Origin: Roseovarius sp.
GTDB taxonomy: Bacteria > Pseudomonadota > Alphaproteobacteria > Rhodobacterales > Rhodobacteraceae
DNA: 12,217 nucleotides
Direction: 5' to 3'
NCBI GenBank assembly: GCA_007125415.1
Contig: SLDH01000141.1
Location: 1-12,217 of the forward strand
The position numbers and the translations under genes are program-made. This document shows, one piece after another, positions 1 to 7,081 of this stretch (position 1 is its first letter; each line of letters starts with the position of its first letter). The notes below the pieces were generated by a model. That model saw nothing but the letters and a program-made list of their open reading frames with translations. It was not told the origin of the DNA and did no database searches.

Positions 1-748
1 CCTGCTCGGGAAAGGCATATTCCACGTTCGCACCTTCCTCACGCGCCCGCGCACTGAAGCCATTCCAGATCATGCCTGCCGCTGCGTCGCCCGAGACAAG
101 CACTTCCCTGGCCGTATCGGAGTTGAAGGAAAGCCAGCCATCTTTCGACTCCTGCAGCAGATCGTTCAGGGCCGTGAGTTCTTCACGATCATTGCTGCAT
201 TGCGGGATTCCCAGATGCAGCGAGGCCAGTGCCATCACCTCGCCCTGGCTGTCGAGCATGTTGATTCGCCCGCTCAGTTCTTCGGGCGGGTTGAAGATGA
301 TGTCGGTCGTTCCGATTTCCCCGTCAAATATATCGCGATTCACCGAAAAGCTGGTGGAACCCCACTGGTAGGGGATGGAATGGGCGCGCCCCGGATCAAA
401 GCTCGGGTCGGCCCATTCTTCCGAAATGTTGCCCTTGTTGGCCAGTTCGCCTTCGGCGATCGTATCGAGCATGCCATCCGCTGCCATGATCTCGACCATA
501 TAATCGCCCGGCACCGCAAGATCGTAGGTGCCCATGCCCCCACCTCTGAGAGAGGCCAGCATTGCCTCGTTGGAATCGAAGGTGTCCATAACCACATCGA
601 TGCCGGTCTCTTCGGTGAATTTGTCCAGCAGCGCCTGCGGAATGTACTCGAACCAGTGATAGATGACCACGCGGCCCTCGGCCATGGCCGAAGTCGCGGC
701 CAGGCTGAGCGCCATTGCGGTTGCGGTGGTTCTGAAGAGGGTCTTCAT
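1..748 (-). CDS. potD: Periplasmic substrate-binding protein of a polyamine-type ABC transporter (partial, C-terminus outside window)
   Basis: This gene encodes an extracellular solute-binding protein that would deliver a cationic substrate to the permease pair encoded just upstream. The start is ATG at 748, with GGGAGAAAG a few bases before it. Residues 1-23 form a Sec signal peptide: Lys near the start, an Ala/Leu-rich core and a likely cleavage after AMA. The mature protein opens with VVIYHWFEYIP, matching the aromatic substrate-contact segment of PotD/PotF proteins, and later has PGDYMVE (about residue 93) and MIWNGFSARA (about residue 231). About 249 codons are present; family members are about 340-370 residues, so roughly the last quarter is off the window. 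It lies 19 bp after potC and is surely co-transcribed with it. The fold and class are clear. The substrate (putrescine, spermidine, agmatine, histamine or another amine) cannot be told from the sequence. Confidence 0.93.
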   Translation of the reverse strand, partial: MKTLFRTTATAMALSLAATSAMAEGRVVIYHWFEYIPQALLDKFTEETGIDVVMDTFDSNEAMLASLRGGGMGTYDLAVPGDYMVEIMAADGMLDTIAEGELANKGNISEEWADPSFDPGRAHSIPYQWGSTSFSVNRDIFDGEIGTTDIIFNPPEELSGRINMLDSQGEVMALASLHLGIPQCSNDREELTALNDLLQESKDGWLSFNSDTAREVLVSGDAAAGMIWNGFSARAREEGANVEYAFPEQ

Positions 749-767
749 GGTCTTTCTCCCTTGTTGG

Positions 768-1574
768 TCACTTGGTTTTATCAGTTTTGCTGATCAGGTA
801 GGATAGTGTGACGATGAGCATGGATACCGCGAGAAGCATCGTGGAAATCGCCATGATATTGGGCCGGATCCCCTGCTTGACGGACCCGAAGATCGCCGTA
901 GGCAAGGTTTCCACCCCTGCACCTTTGACGAAGTTGGTGATGATGAAATCGTCAAGGCTGATGATGAATGCCAGAAGGTAGCCGGAGATGATGCCGGGCA
1001 GCATCAGCGGCAGCAGGATCTTGGTGAAGGCCTCGAAACGGGTCGCGTAAAGGTCCAGTGCCGCTTGCTCATAGGTGTCTTCGATCCCCTGCATCCGGGC
1101 GGCGATGGGCATGTAGGCAAAGGGAATGCAAAAGACGATATGGGCAACGAGAATCGTCATCATCCCCCGGCTGAACCCGATGAAATTGTAGAAGATGAGC
1201 AACGCCACGGCGGTCACGATCTCGGGCACCATCAGCGGCAGGGAAATCAGCCCCAGGGATGGAAGCCGCAGCTTGAAGCGCCCGCCACGGATGATCGCGG
1301 TAGCGGCCAGTGTCGCGATGATGGTCGCGGTGGTGGCCGCCGCGATGGCGATGACAAAGGAATTCCACGCCGCCTGCTTGAATTTGGCGCTCTCGGGGCC
1401 TGTGAAGACATCCACATACCATTTGAGGCTGAAGCCTCCCCATGTTGTGATGGAGGTGCTTTCGTTGAAGGAATACACCATCACCACGATCAGTGGCGTG
1501 TAGAGAATGAAAAGACACAGCAGCGTAAGGGGCAGGAAGCCGGTATAATGCTTGATGTCGTTGCGCCGCTTCAT
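768..1574 (-). CDS. potC: ABC transporter permease, PotC type
   Basis: This is an inner-membrane permease of the binding-protein-dependent transport family, 268 residues, close to the usual PotC length. About six hydrophobic segments are visible, at roughly residues 13-35, 68-95, 104-131, 137-158, 190-212 and 237-260. The cytoplasmic EAA-type loop that docks on the ATPase is seen around residues 169-198 ([10 protein letters not shown] followed by [12 protein letters not shown]). The ATG at 1574 directly abuts the TAG stop of potB, which argues for translational coupling. The binding-protein gene follows after 19 bp. PotC-type proteins pair with PotB-type proteins as a heterodimer. The assignment to the polyamine/spermidine-putrescine group rests on the length, the EAA loop and the operon. 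Confidence 0.94.
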   Translation of the reverse strand: MKRRNDIKHYTGFLPLTLLCLFILYTPLIVVMVYSFNESTSITTWGGFSLKWYVDVFTGPESAKFKQAAWNSFVIAIAAATTATIIATLAATAIIRGGRFKLRLPSLGLISLPLMVPEIVTAVALLIFYNFIGFSRGMMTILVAHIVFCIPFAYMPIAARMQGIEDTYEQAALDLYATRFEAFTKILLPLMLPGIISGYLLAFIISLDDFIITNFVKGAGVETLPTAIFGSVKQGIRPNIMAISTMLLAVSMLIVTLSYLISKTDKTK

Positions 1575-2501
1575 CTAGCCCCTCCCCTCAGCCTTGCTCT
1601 GCTGGCGGGCGAAGATCATGAGAAGCAAAAGCACCATGCTCAGCAGGATCATCGATGCGGCAGCGCCGAAGGGCCAGTTGCCTGCACTGCCCCTGAATTG
1701 CTCATCGATAAGCGAGCCGATCATGAAATTGCGCGCCCCGCCCAGAAGGTCTGGTGCCAGAAACGAGCCGAGGGAGGGCACGAACACCAGAATACAGCCG
1801 GCAATCACTCCCGGTTTCACCGCAGGCAGCAGGACAAGCCGCAGGGTCGTCCATTTCGAGGCGTAAAGATCGGCCGCGGCTTCCGACAGGGCGAAGTTAT
1901 ACCGTTCGACCGCCGCATAGATGGGCAGCACCATGAAAGGCAGATAGGAGTAGAAGAGCCCCAGTTGCACCGCGGTATTGGTATAGGCGATGCCGAGCGG
2001 GCTCTCGATGATTCCGACCCAGAGCAGAAATTCATTGAGCGGGCCCGTGTCGCGGATCAGGAACTTCATCGAAACGGTGCGGATGAGCAGATTGACCCAG
2101 TAGGGAATGGTGATGAGAAACACCCAGATGGCACGCAGATGGGGCGGCCTTGTAGCGATGAAATAGGCCGTTGGAAAGCCGATGAGCAGCGCGAAGAACG
2201 TAGCCAGCCCGGCTTGCCAGATCGACCGCCAGAAGATGCCGATATAGGTCCATTCAAAGCTGCAGGGCTCGTCTCCGAAGAGGCCACGGTCGCAAAAGAA
2301 CTGATCATAGGCGGCAAAGCTGAACTCCCAGATGACACCGCCGCGAAATTCCTTTGTGAGAAAGGAATAAACAAACATCATCATCACCGGCGCAAGCACG
2401 AAGATCACAAGCACCGCCCAGGCCGGCAGCAACAGGAAGTTGCGCGCCTCCTTGTAGGTTTCCGCGCTCGAGGATCCGCCGGATGCGACGCCCCCCGCCA
2501 T
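1575..2501 (-). CDS. potB: ABC transporter permease, PotB type
   Basis: This is the second inner-membrane permease of the importer, 308 residues. A hydrophilic N-terminus (residues 1-19) precedes a first membrane segment at about 22-46. A large periplasmic loop with Cys70 and Cys80 comes next, then five more hydrophobic stretches up to about residue 297. The EAA loop begins at residue 207 (EAAADLYASKW) and ends in LLPAVKPGVIAG. The usual Gly of the EAA motif is replaced by Ser at about 215, which is tolerated in this family. Its ATG overlaps the potA stop by one base (TGATG), and its stop abuts the potC start, so the three cytoplasmic and membrane components are tightly coupled. The two loop cysteines could form a disulfide; that is inference. 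Confidence 0.94.
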   Translation of the reverse strand: MAGGVASGGSSSAETYKEARNFLLLPAWAVLVIFVLAPVMMMFVYSFLTKEFRGGVIWEFSFAAYDQFFCDRGLFGDEPCSFEWTYIGIFWRSIWQAGLATFFALLIGFPTAYFIATRPPHLRAIWVFLITIPYWVNLLIRTVSMKFLIRDTGPLNEFLLWVGIIESPLGIAYTNTAVQLGLFYSYLPFMVLPIYAAVERYNFALSEAAADLYASKWTTLRLVLLPAVKPGVIAGCILVFVPSLGSFLAPDLLGGARNFMIGSLIDEQFRGSAGNWPFGAAASMILLSMVLLLLMIFARQQSKAEGRG

Positions 2502-3598
2502 CAGTCCACGAGGAGGCGCGCAGCACCCCCCTCCATCGTGACATAGGCCGTTGCGCCGCGCTCGAAGAGATGCTTCTTCCCGCGATCCGAATTCGACGTG
2601 CGCACCAGCATCCGGGGCCCGTCATCCAGATCGATCACGCTCTGAATATCGGTTCCGACAAAGATGTTGTCATGTACAGTGCCCCGCAGGCTGTTCTCGG
2701 GCGCCTCTGTTTCGGACAGGACGAGGCGCTCGGGCCGGATCGACATATGGACCTTTGCGCCCTCGCCGACCCCTTCAACCGCATCGCAGGTCAGGGCATG
2801 CCCGCCCCCCAGATGGCACATGGCGCGCCCCTCCACGATCTTGTCTACGAACACCTCGAGAAGGTTTGTCTCGCCGATGAAGTCGGCCACGAACATGTTG
2901 CGAGGCTTTTCGTAAATCTCGCGCGCTTCGCCCAATTGTTGCACTTCGCCCGATGACATCACCGCGATCCGATCCGACATGGTCAGGGCTTCTTCCTGAT
3001 CATGGGTGACGAAGATGAAGGTGATGCCGGTCTCGCGCTGGATCTCCTTGAGTTCAAAGCGCATCGCCTGGCGCAGTTTGAGATCGAGCGCCGAGAGGGG
3101 CTCATCAAGCAGCAGAACCTTGGGCGAGGGCGCAAGCGCGCGCGCGAGCGCCACGCGTTGCTGCTGGCCGCCCGAAAGCTGCGCTGGCTTGCGCTCGGCA
3201 AACTGGCTCAGTTGCACCAGTTCGAGCATCTCGCCCGCACGGCGCAAGGCTTCCTGCCGCGATTTACCGAGGCGTTGCACCCCGAAAGCGACGTTATCGG
3301 TCACGGTCATATGCGGAAAAAGCGCATAATTCTGGAACACCGTGTTGATGGGGCGCTTGTTGGGCGGCAGGTTCTCGATTTCCTTGCCGAAGAGAAAGAT
3401 CGCGCCCTCGGTCACGTCTTCGAACCCGGCGATCATGCGCAGAAGCGTTGTCTTGCCGCAGCCCGAGGGGCCGAGAAGCGTGAAGAATTCATTGTCCCGG
3501 ATCGAAAGAGAGATTGTCTTCAATGCGGTGAAGTCACCATAGCGCTTCACGGCGTTACGGACGTCAATGGCGGCTGTGGCATCCTTGTTCAACGGCAT
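2501..3598 (-). CDS. potA: ABC transporter ATP-binding protein, PotA type
   Basis: This is the ATPase of the importer, 365 residues (E. coli PotA is 378). All nucleotide-binding motifs are visible: Walker A GPSGCGKT at 43-50, Q-loop Gln89, signature LSGGQ at 141-145, Walker B VLLLDE at 161-166, D-loop SALD at 169-172 and switch His199. Residues about 240-365 form the C-terminal TOBE-type regulatory domain (MSIRPE at about 285). It is the first transporter gene, 124 bp after the amine dehydrogenase gene and on the same strand. The ribosome site before ATG 3598 is weak (AGATTGAG), but no better in-frame start fits, because the ABC domain begins at residue 11. It may be read through from the dehydrogenase gene or have its own promoter in the gap. 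Confidence 0.96.
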   Translation of the reverse strand: MPLNKDATAAIDVRNAVKRYGDFTALKTISLSIRDNEFFTLLGPSGCGKTTLLRMIAGFEDVTEGAIFLFGKEIENLPPNKRPINTVFQNYALFPHMTVTDNVAFGVQRLGKSRQEALRRAGEMLELVQLSQFAERKPAQLSGGQQQRVALARALAPSPKVLLLDEPLSALDLKLRQAMRFELKEIQRETGITFIFVTHDQEEALTMSDRIAVMSSGEVQQLGEAREIYEKPRNMFVADFIGETNLLEVFVDKIVEGRAMCHLGGGHALTCDAVEGVGEGAKVHMSIRPERLVLSETEAPENSLRGTVHDNIFVGTDIQSVIDLDDGPRMLVRTSNSDRGKKHLFERGATAYVTMEGGAARLLVD

Positions 3599-3722
3599 CT
3601 CTCAATCTTTGTGACCTGACGGGACAGACTTACTGGCGGCCAGCAATGGCTGGAACATCCGAGTGCTCTTGCTGCCGTCGAAGCCGGGGTCCGCATATTG
3701 TGGATACTGTACACATGCTGCA
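3599..3722. other. Intergenic region between the amine dehydrogenase and potA
   Basis: This 124-bp non-coding gap contains a short inverted repeat CCAGC-AATG-GCTGG (3640-3653) without a U-run, so it is a poor terminator. It also contains an imperfect dyad around 3693-3718 (GCAT...TGTG...CACA..ATGC). No convincing -35/-10 pair was found. Read-through from the upstream gene is plausible. Confidence 0.4.
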
Positions 3723-5789
3723 TTATGGGGCAAGTTGCGTAATTTCGCGGCGGAACGGCAAGGCATCTCCGAGTTCCGGCACGTCAAGTTCACGCGCATA
3801 GCGGTGCCCGGCATAGGTCGCCCAGGCGATCGGCCCCGGCGCTTCGGCATCTCCAAAGAGCTTCACCGACCTGATGCCGGCATCGGCCCATTCGGCCTGC
3901 CGCGCCATGAGCGCGTGATAGAGCGCATCCTCGCTCTGCCGCGAGGCCACCATCACGACCGCCTCTGCATCATACCGCTCAAGCGCGCCGGTATAGGTGC
4001 AATCACTCATGACATGATCCGCCCCGACCTCGGTAACGCCACGGTTGAGCACAATACGCACCCCAAGTTCGGCGAGCCGCGCGTGGATCGTTGCCTGCTC
4101 AAGCGTGTTGTTCGTCCAGTCGCTCACATAGGCCGATGGGGTGATCAGAGTCACCTCGGCACCGCTCCGCGCCAGAAGCTCGGCGCAGACCCCGCCCATG
4201 TAGTAGTGATCATCGTCATAAAGCACCACCTTGCCGCCCGGCACGCGCCCTTCCATCAGGTCATCCGGCGTAAAGACCTGCGCGCCCTTGGCGATGGGGA
4301 TGGGCGTCACGTGCTGGCGTGCCACACCATCCGCCCGCCAGTGCGAGCCGGTGGCGATGGCGATGTTTTCGAAGCCGAACTCCAGGATGCTCTCGGCGTC
4401 AAGCGGGCTTTCGCGGTAGATTTCCACATTCGCGCGCTGTGAAAGCTGGTATTCGCGGTAATCCTGCACCCGCCCCCAGGCGCTCAGCCCCGGCAATATG
4501 CGCTCCCGCGCCACGCGCCCGCCCAGCACATCGCGCGCCTCGGCCACCGCCACGTCATAACCGCGCCGGCAAAGCGCCCAGGCTGCCTCCAGTCCCGCCG
4601 GGCCCGAGCCCACGATGAGCACGTTGCTGCTCTCGCCCTTGTCGTTCATGCGTTCCGGGTGCCACCCCTTGCGCCATTCCTCCATGAAAGTGGGGTTCTG
4701 CGTGCAGCGGCTGAGGCTCATGGTCATGTCGCCGGTGATGCAGATATTGCAGCCGATACATTCTCGAATGTCCTCGATGCGCCCCTCTTCGATCTTGCGG
4801 GGCAGGAACGGATCGGCGATCGAAGGGCGCGCGCAACCGATCAGGTCCAGCGTGCCCGAGCGGATCATCTTCACCATGACATCAGGGCTGGTAAAACGCC
4901 CCACGCCCACGACAGGCTTGTCGGTCATTTCCTTGATGCCCTTGACCAGCACCTCCTGCGCCGCCTCCTCCTTGAAGCGCGAGGGTCCCGAACAATCCTC
5001 CCAGGTGCCATGGGCCAGATCCCACAGATCCGGCAGGTTGCGGTTCATCTCGATGAATTCGCGCATTTCCGCATTGGAAAAGCCCAGCGTTCCGATGGTC
5101 TCGTCAAGGCTCACCCGCATGGTGAGGCCCATCGTGTCGCCCACCGCATCGCGGATATCGGCCACCACCTCCCGGGCAAAGCGTGAGCGGTTTTCGAGCG
5201 AACCGCCATATTCATCCGTCCGGTGATTGGTGGCCCGGCTCAGGAAATGCTGGAAGATGCCGAAGCCATGGGCGCCGTAGAGGCACAAAAGGTCAAACCC
5301 CGCCGCCTTCGAGCGCTTTGCCGCCGTGACAAACCAGCGCCGCAGATCACCGATCTCGGATTTCGACAGGGCACGCGCCTGCACCGGATCATTGGTGAAA
5401 GTGCGGATAGGCTGCGCCGAAACGGCGCGCGGCACCTCGCGGGTGTAGAAATTGGGGCCATTCACTCCGGAATAGGCCAGCTGGATCCCCGCCAGCGCAC
5501 CGTGCTCCTTCATCGCGTCCGACATCCGATTGAGGCTGGGAATGTCCGCATCGTCCCAAAGGCGCAACTCGATGAAGGGCGTGATCTCCGAGGTGTGGTG
5601 CATCTCGCATTGCTCGGTGAACACAACACCCCAACCGCCTTCGGCCTTGATCTTGCGCATCTCGGCCGCCGCCGACGGGTCGCGATACCCTCCGCCATTG
5701 CAATGAGGCACCTGATAGAAACGGTTTTTTGCGGTCAGCGGGCCGATCCGGATCGGCTCGAACAGAATGTCATAGCGTGCATCGCGCAT
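3723..5789 (-). CDS. Iron-sulfur flavoprotein amine dehydrogenase, histamine dehydrogenase-like (TMADH/DMADH family)
   Basis: The 688-residue product aligns from memory along its full length with trimethylamine dehydrogenase (about 730 residues), a cytoplasmic dimer that oxidatively deaminates or demethylates amines. Residues 1-340 are the Old Yellow Enzyme-type FMN barrel, 341-365 bind 4Fe-4S, and 385-688 are the two Rossmann-like domains (GSGPAG at 394-399). Cys30 in VPHC is the site of 6-S-cysteinyl-FMN. YGAH (171-174) supplies the active-site Tyr and His. The cluster cysteines are Cys344, 347, 350 and 362. The pocket residues equivalent to TMADH Tyr60, Trp264 and Trp355 are Gln60, Trp263 and Asp354, the set known for histamine dehydrogenase; the column of Tyr442 is Arg440. 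The column of catalytic Asp267 holds Cys266, with Asp265 beside it. A good ribosome site (AGAAGGAAA) precedes ATG 5789. The family is near certain; histamine or another primary amine as substrate is inference. Confidence 0.9.
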   Translation of the reverse strand: MRDARYDILFEPIRIGPLTAKNRFYQVPHCNGGGYRDPSAAAEMRKIKAEGGWGVVFTEQCEMHHTSEITPFIELRLWDDADIPSLNRMSDAMKEHGALAGIQLAYSGVNGPNFYTREVPRAVSAQPIRTFTNDPVQARALSKSEIGDLRRWFVTAAKRSKAAGFDLLCLYGAHGFGIFQHFLSRATNHRTDEYGGSLENRSRFAREVVADIRDAVGDTMGLTMRVSLDETIGTLGFSNAEMREFIEMNRNLPDLWDLAHGTWEDCSGPSRFKEEAAQEVLVKGIKEMTDKPVVGVGRFTSPDVMVKMIRSGTLDLIGCARPSIADPFLPRKIEEGRIEDIRECIGCNICITGDMTMSLSRCTQNPTFMEEWRKGWHPERMNDKGESSNVLIVGSGPAGLEAAWALCRRGYDVAVAEARDVLGGRVARERILPGLSAWGRVQDYREYQLSQRANVEIYRESPLDAESILEFGFENIAIATGSHWRADGVARQHVTPIPIAKGAQVFTPDDLMEGRVPGGKVVLYDDDHYYMGGVCAELLARSGAEVTLITPSAYVSDWTNNTLEQATIHARLAELGVRIVLNRGVTEVGADHVMSDCTYTGALERYDAEAVVMVASRQSEDALYHALMARQAEWADAGIRSVKLFGDAEAPGPIAWATYAGHRYARELDVPELGDALPFRREITQLAP

Positions 5790-5812
5790 ATGGTCGGTTT
5801 CCTTCTCGGGGT

Positions 5813-5842
5813 GCCTGCAGCACAGCTTCCAGAATTGCAGGC
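5813..5842. promoter_or_regulatory. Inverted repeat in the leader of the amine dehydrogenase gene
   Basis: A perfect 7-bp inverted repeat, GCCTGCA - 16 bases - TGCAGGC, lies 24-53 bp upstream of the dehydrogenase ATG. It could be an operator or an mRNA hairpin just ahead of the ribosome site. No factor can be assigned from sequence. Confidence 0.35.
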
Positions 5843-5880
5843 CGGGATCAAGTTGAGGCTGACAAAGCGCCGCTTAGGTT

Positions 5881-5892
5881 TTGCTTAAGCAA
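5881..5892. repeat. 12-bp perfect palindrome over the LysR stop codon
   Basis: TTGCTTAAGCAA is a perfect palindrome that includes the TAA stop of the LysR gene (5885-5887). It has no U-run on either strand, so it is not a clear terminator. It may be a chance dyad or a protein site. Confidence 0.3.
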
Positions 5893-6841
5893 CAGAGCCA
5901 TCCAGACGCGCCAAATCCATGTTCATGCCGGGAATGGCCGCATCGGAAATGAATTCGGCGCAATGAGCCATGAACGCCTCGACGGTCAGGACGTTCTCGG
6001 CCCCTTCCGCCAGCACAAGGCCAAGGTTGAGCGGCGGCACCGGATCGACGAAGGGCAGAAAGCTCAGCTTCCTGCCATCCGGCGCGGTATCGCTGAGCGG
6101 GCGGATATTGGCGATGGCGTAACCGAAGCCGTTAGCCACGAGGCTGCGCATCACCGCCATGTCCCGGGTGCGCTCGGCAATGCGCGGACGCAGACCCGCC
6201 TCTTCAAAAAACCCGAGAAAATAGTTCGCGCTATGGGGCAAATCCAGAAGGACCATGGGATAACCAGCCAGATCGCGCAGCGTCACAGCCCCCTGCCCAG
6301 CCAGTGGATGATCGGGCGGCAGCATCGCATAGGGCGGCAAAGCGGCCAGCCGGATGAAGCGCAGATCGGGGGGGATGTTCAACTCATAGGTCAGTGCCAG
6401 ATCGATCTCTGCCCGGCGCAGCATGTCGAACAACTCGTTCTGGTTGCGCTCGAACTGGCTGACCTGCACATCGGGGAAGCGCGCCTCGAATTCGCGGCGC
6501 AACGAAGGCACGACCAGCTGCGCAAAAGTCAGAAGACACCCCACCGCCAGCGGCCCCTGCACATGACCGAGCATCTCACCGGCCAGCCGGTTGAGCGCGC
6601 CCGCCTCGCGCAGCACGGCCTGCGCCTGTCTCATGAACTGGCGTCCCGCCTGGGTGAGCGACAGCCCCTGCGCATGACGGCGCACGAAAAGCTGCAGGCC
6701 AAACTCCCTTTCCATCTGCGACACGGCGGCCGAGATCGACGGCGAGGAGACATTGACCTTCTCCGCCGCAAGCGCGATCGAGCCAGCTTCGCCCACGGCG
6801 ACGAAATATTCCAGTTGGCGCAGGGTGAAACGCAAGGGCAT
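5885..6841 (-). CDS. LysR-family transcriptional regulator
   Basis: This is a 318-residue DNA-binding regulator of normal LysR length. The winged helix-turn-helix occupies about residues 5-64, opening with FTLRQLEYFVAVGEAGS and containing SSPSISAAVSQMERE, and ending with the usual LTQAGRQF. Residues about 90-300 are the effector-binding domain, whose ligand is unknown. The ATG at 6841 is the canonical start a few residues before the helix domain; its ribosome site is weak. The gene lies 95 bp upstream of the amine dehydrogenase gene and on the same strand, so it could regulate that gene, the transporter, and itself. A T-N11-A dyad typical of LysR sites lies 40-54 bp before its own start, which fits autoregulation. 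Control of the amine locus is inferred from position only. Confidence 0.95.
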   Translation of the reverse strand: MPLRFTLRQLEYFVAVGEAGSIALAAEKVNVSSPSISAAVSQMEREFGLQLFVRRHAQGLSLTQAGRQFMRQAQAVLREAGALNRLAGEMLGHVQGPLAVGCLLTFAQLVVPSLRREFEARFPDVQVSQFERNQNELFDMLRRAEIDLALTYELNIPPDLRFIRLAALPPYAMLPPDHPLAGQGAVTLRDLAGYPMVLLDLPHSANYFLGFFEEAGLRPRIAERTRDMAVMRSLVANGFGYAIANIRPLSDTAPDGRKLSFLPFVDPVPPLNLGLVLAEGAENVLTVEAFMAHCAEFISDAAIPGMNMDLARLDGSVA

Positions 6842-6880
6842 GGGGCACTATCCGCCGCAATCCCGGCCGGATCAAGCGAT

Positions 6881-6895
6881 TTGGGATTTGCCCAA
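6881..6895. promoter_or_regulatory. Candidate LysR binding site (T-N11-A dyad) upstream of the LysR gene
   Basis: TTGGGATTTGCCCAA is a 5-bp inverted repeat with a 5-base spacer. It contains T-N11-A (T6882, A6894), the classical LysR-family half-site arrangement, and lies 40-54 bp before the LysR ATG. It is a candidate autoregulatory site. Confidence 0.4.
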
Positions 6896-7045
6896 TATTT
6901 GCCACGATGAAACCGGGCGATTGCGCTTCGGCAGGTTGCTGAAAAAGTGCCCGACTTTCCCCTCCAGGCACACCAAATCAGAAAACTCTTCCGCGCCACG
7001 CTTGCCCCAGTGTCTCGCCCGGGCGACCAGCGCGGGTGGCGCCCG

Positions 7046-7064
7046 GCCCTCCCCCAGGGAGGGC
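7046..7064. repeat. Strong GC-rich hairpin inside the inverted-repeat element
   Basis: GCCCTCCC-CCA-GGGAGGGC is a perfect 8-bp stem with a 3-base loop. It is not followed by a U-run on either strand. It is nested beside a longer imperfect inverted repeat formed by 7038-7050 and 7152-7164. Confidence 0.55.
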
Positions 7065-7067
7065 GCA

Positions 7068-7081
7068 TTGCAACGTTGCAA
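7068..7081. repeat. 14-bp perfect palindrome
   Basis: TTGCAACGTTGCAA is a perfect palindrome four bases after the GC-rich hairpin. It could be a binding site for a dimeric DNA-binding protein. It lies about 230 bp upstream of the LysR start and inside the putative mobile element. Confidence 0.45.

Noticed and set aside
1065..2546. Long plus-strand open frame (493 codons) opposite potB and potC
   Set aside because: It is antisense to two clear permease genes, its product is very rich in Gly, His, Arg and Asp with no recognisable domain, and G+C-rich DNA commonly keeps such frames open.
3002..3619. Plus-strand open frame of 205 codons opposite potA
   Set aside because: It is a shadow of a textbook ABC ATPase with all motifs on the other strand; its composition is not protein-like.
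3640..3653. CCAGC-AATG-GCTGG as a terminator between the amine dehydrogenase and potA
   Set aside because: The stem is only 5 bp and no U-run follows on the transcribed strand.
3723..5789. Calling the flavoenzyme trimethylamine or dimethylamine dehydrogenase
   Set aside because: Gln60 alone would fit a dimethylamine enzyme, but Asp354 in place of the bowl Trp and loss of the ETF-contact Tyr match histamine dehydrogenase better; the family name is kept general.
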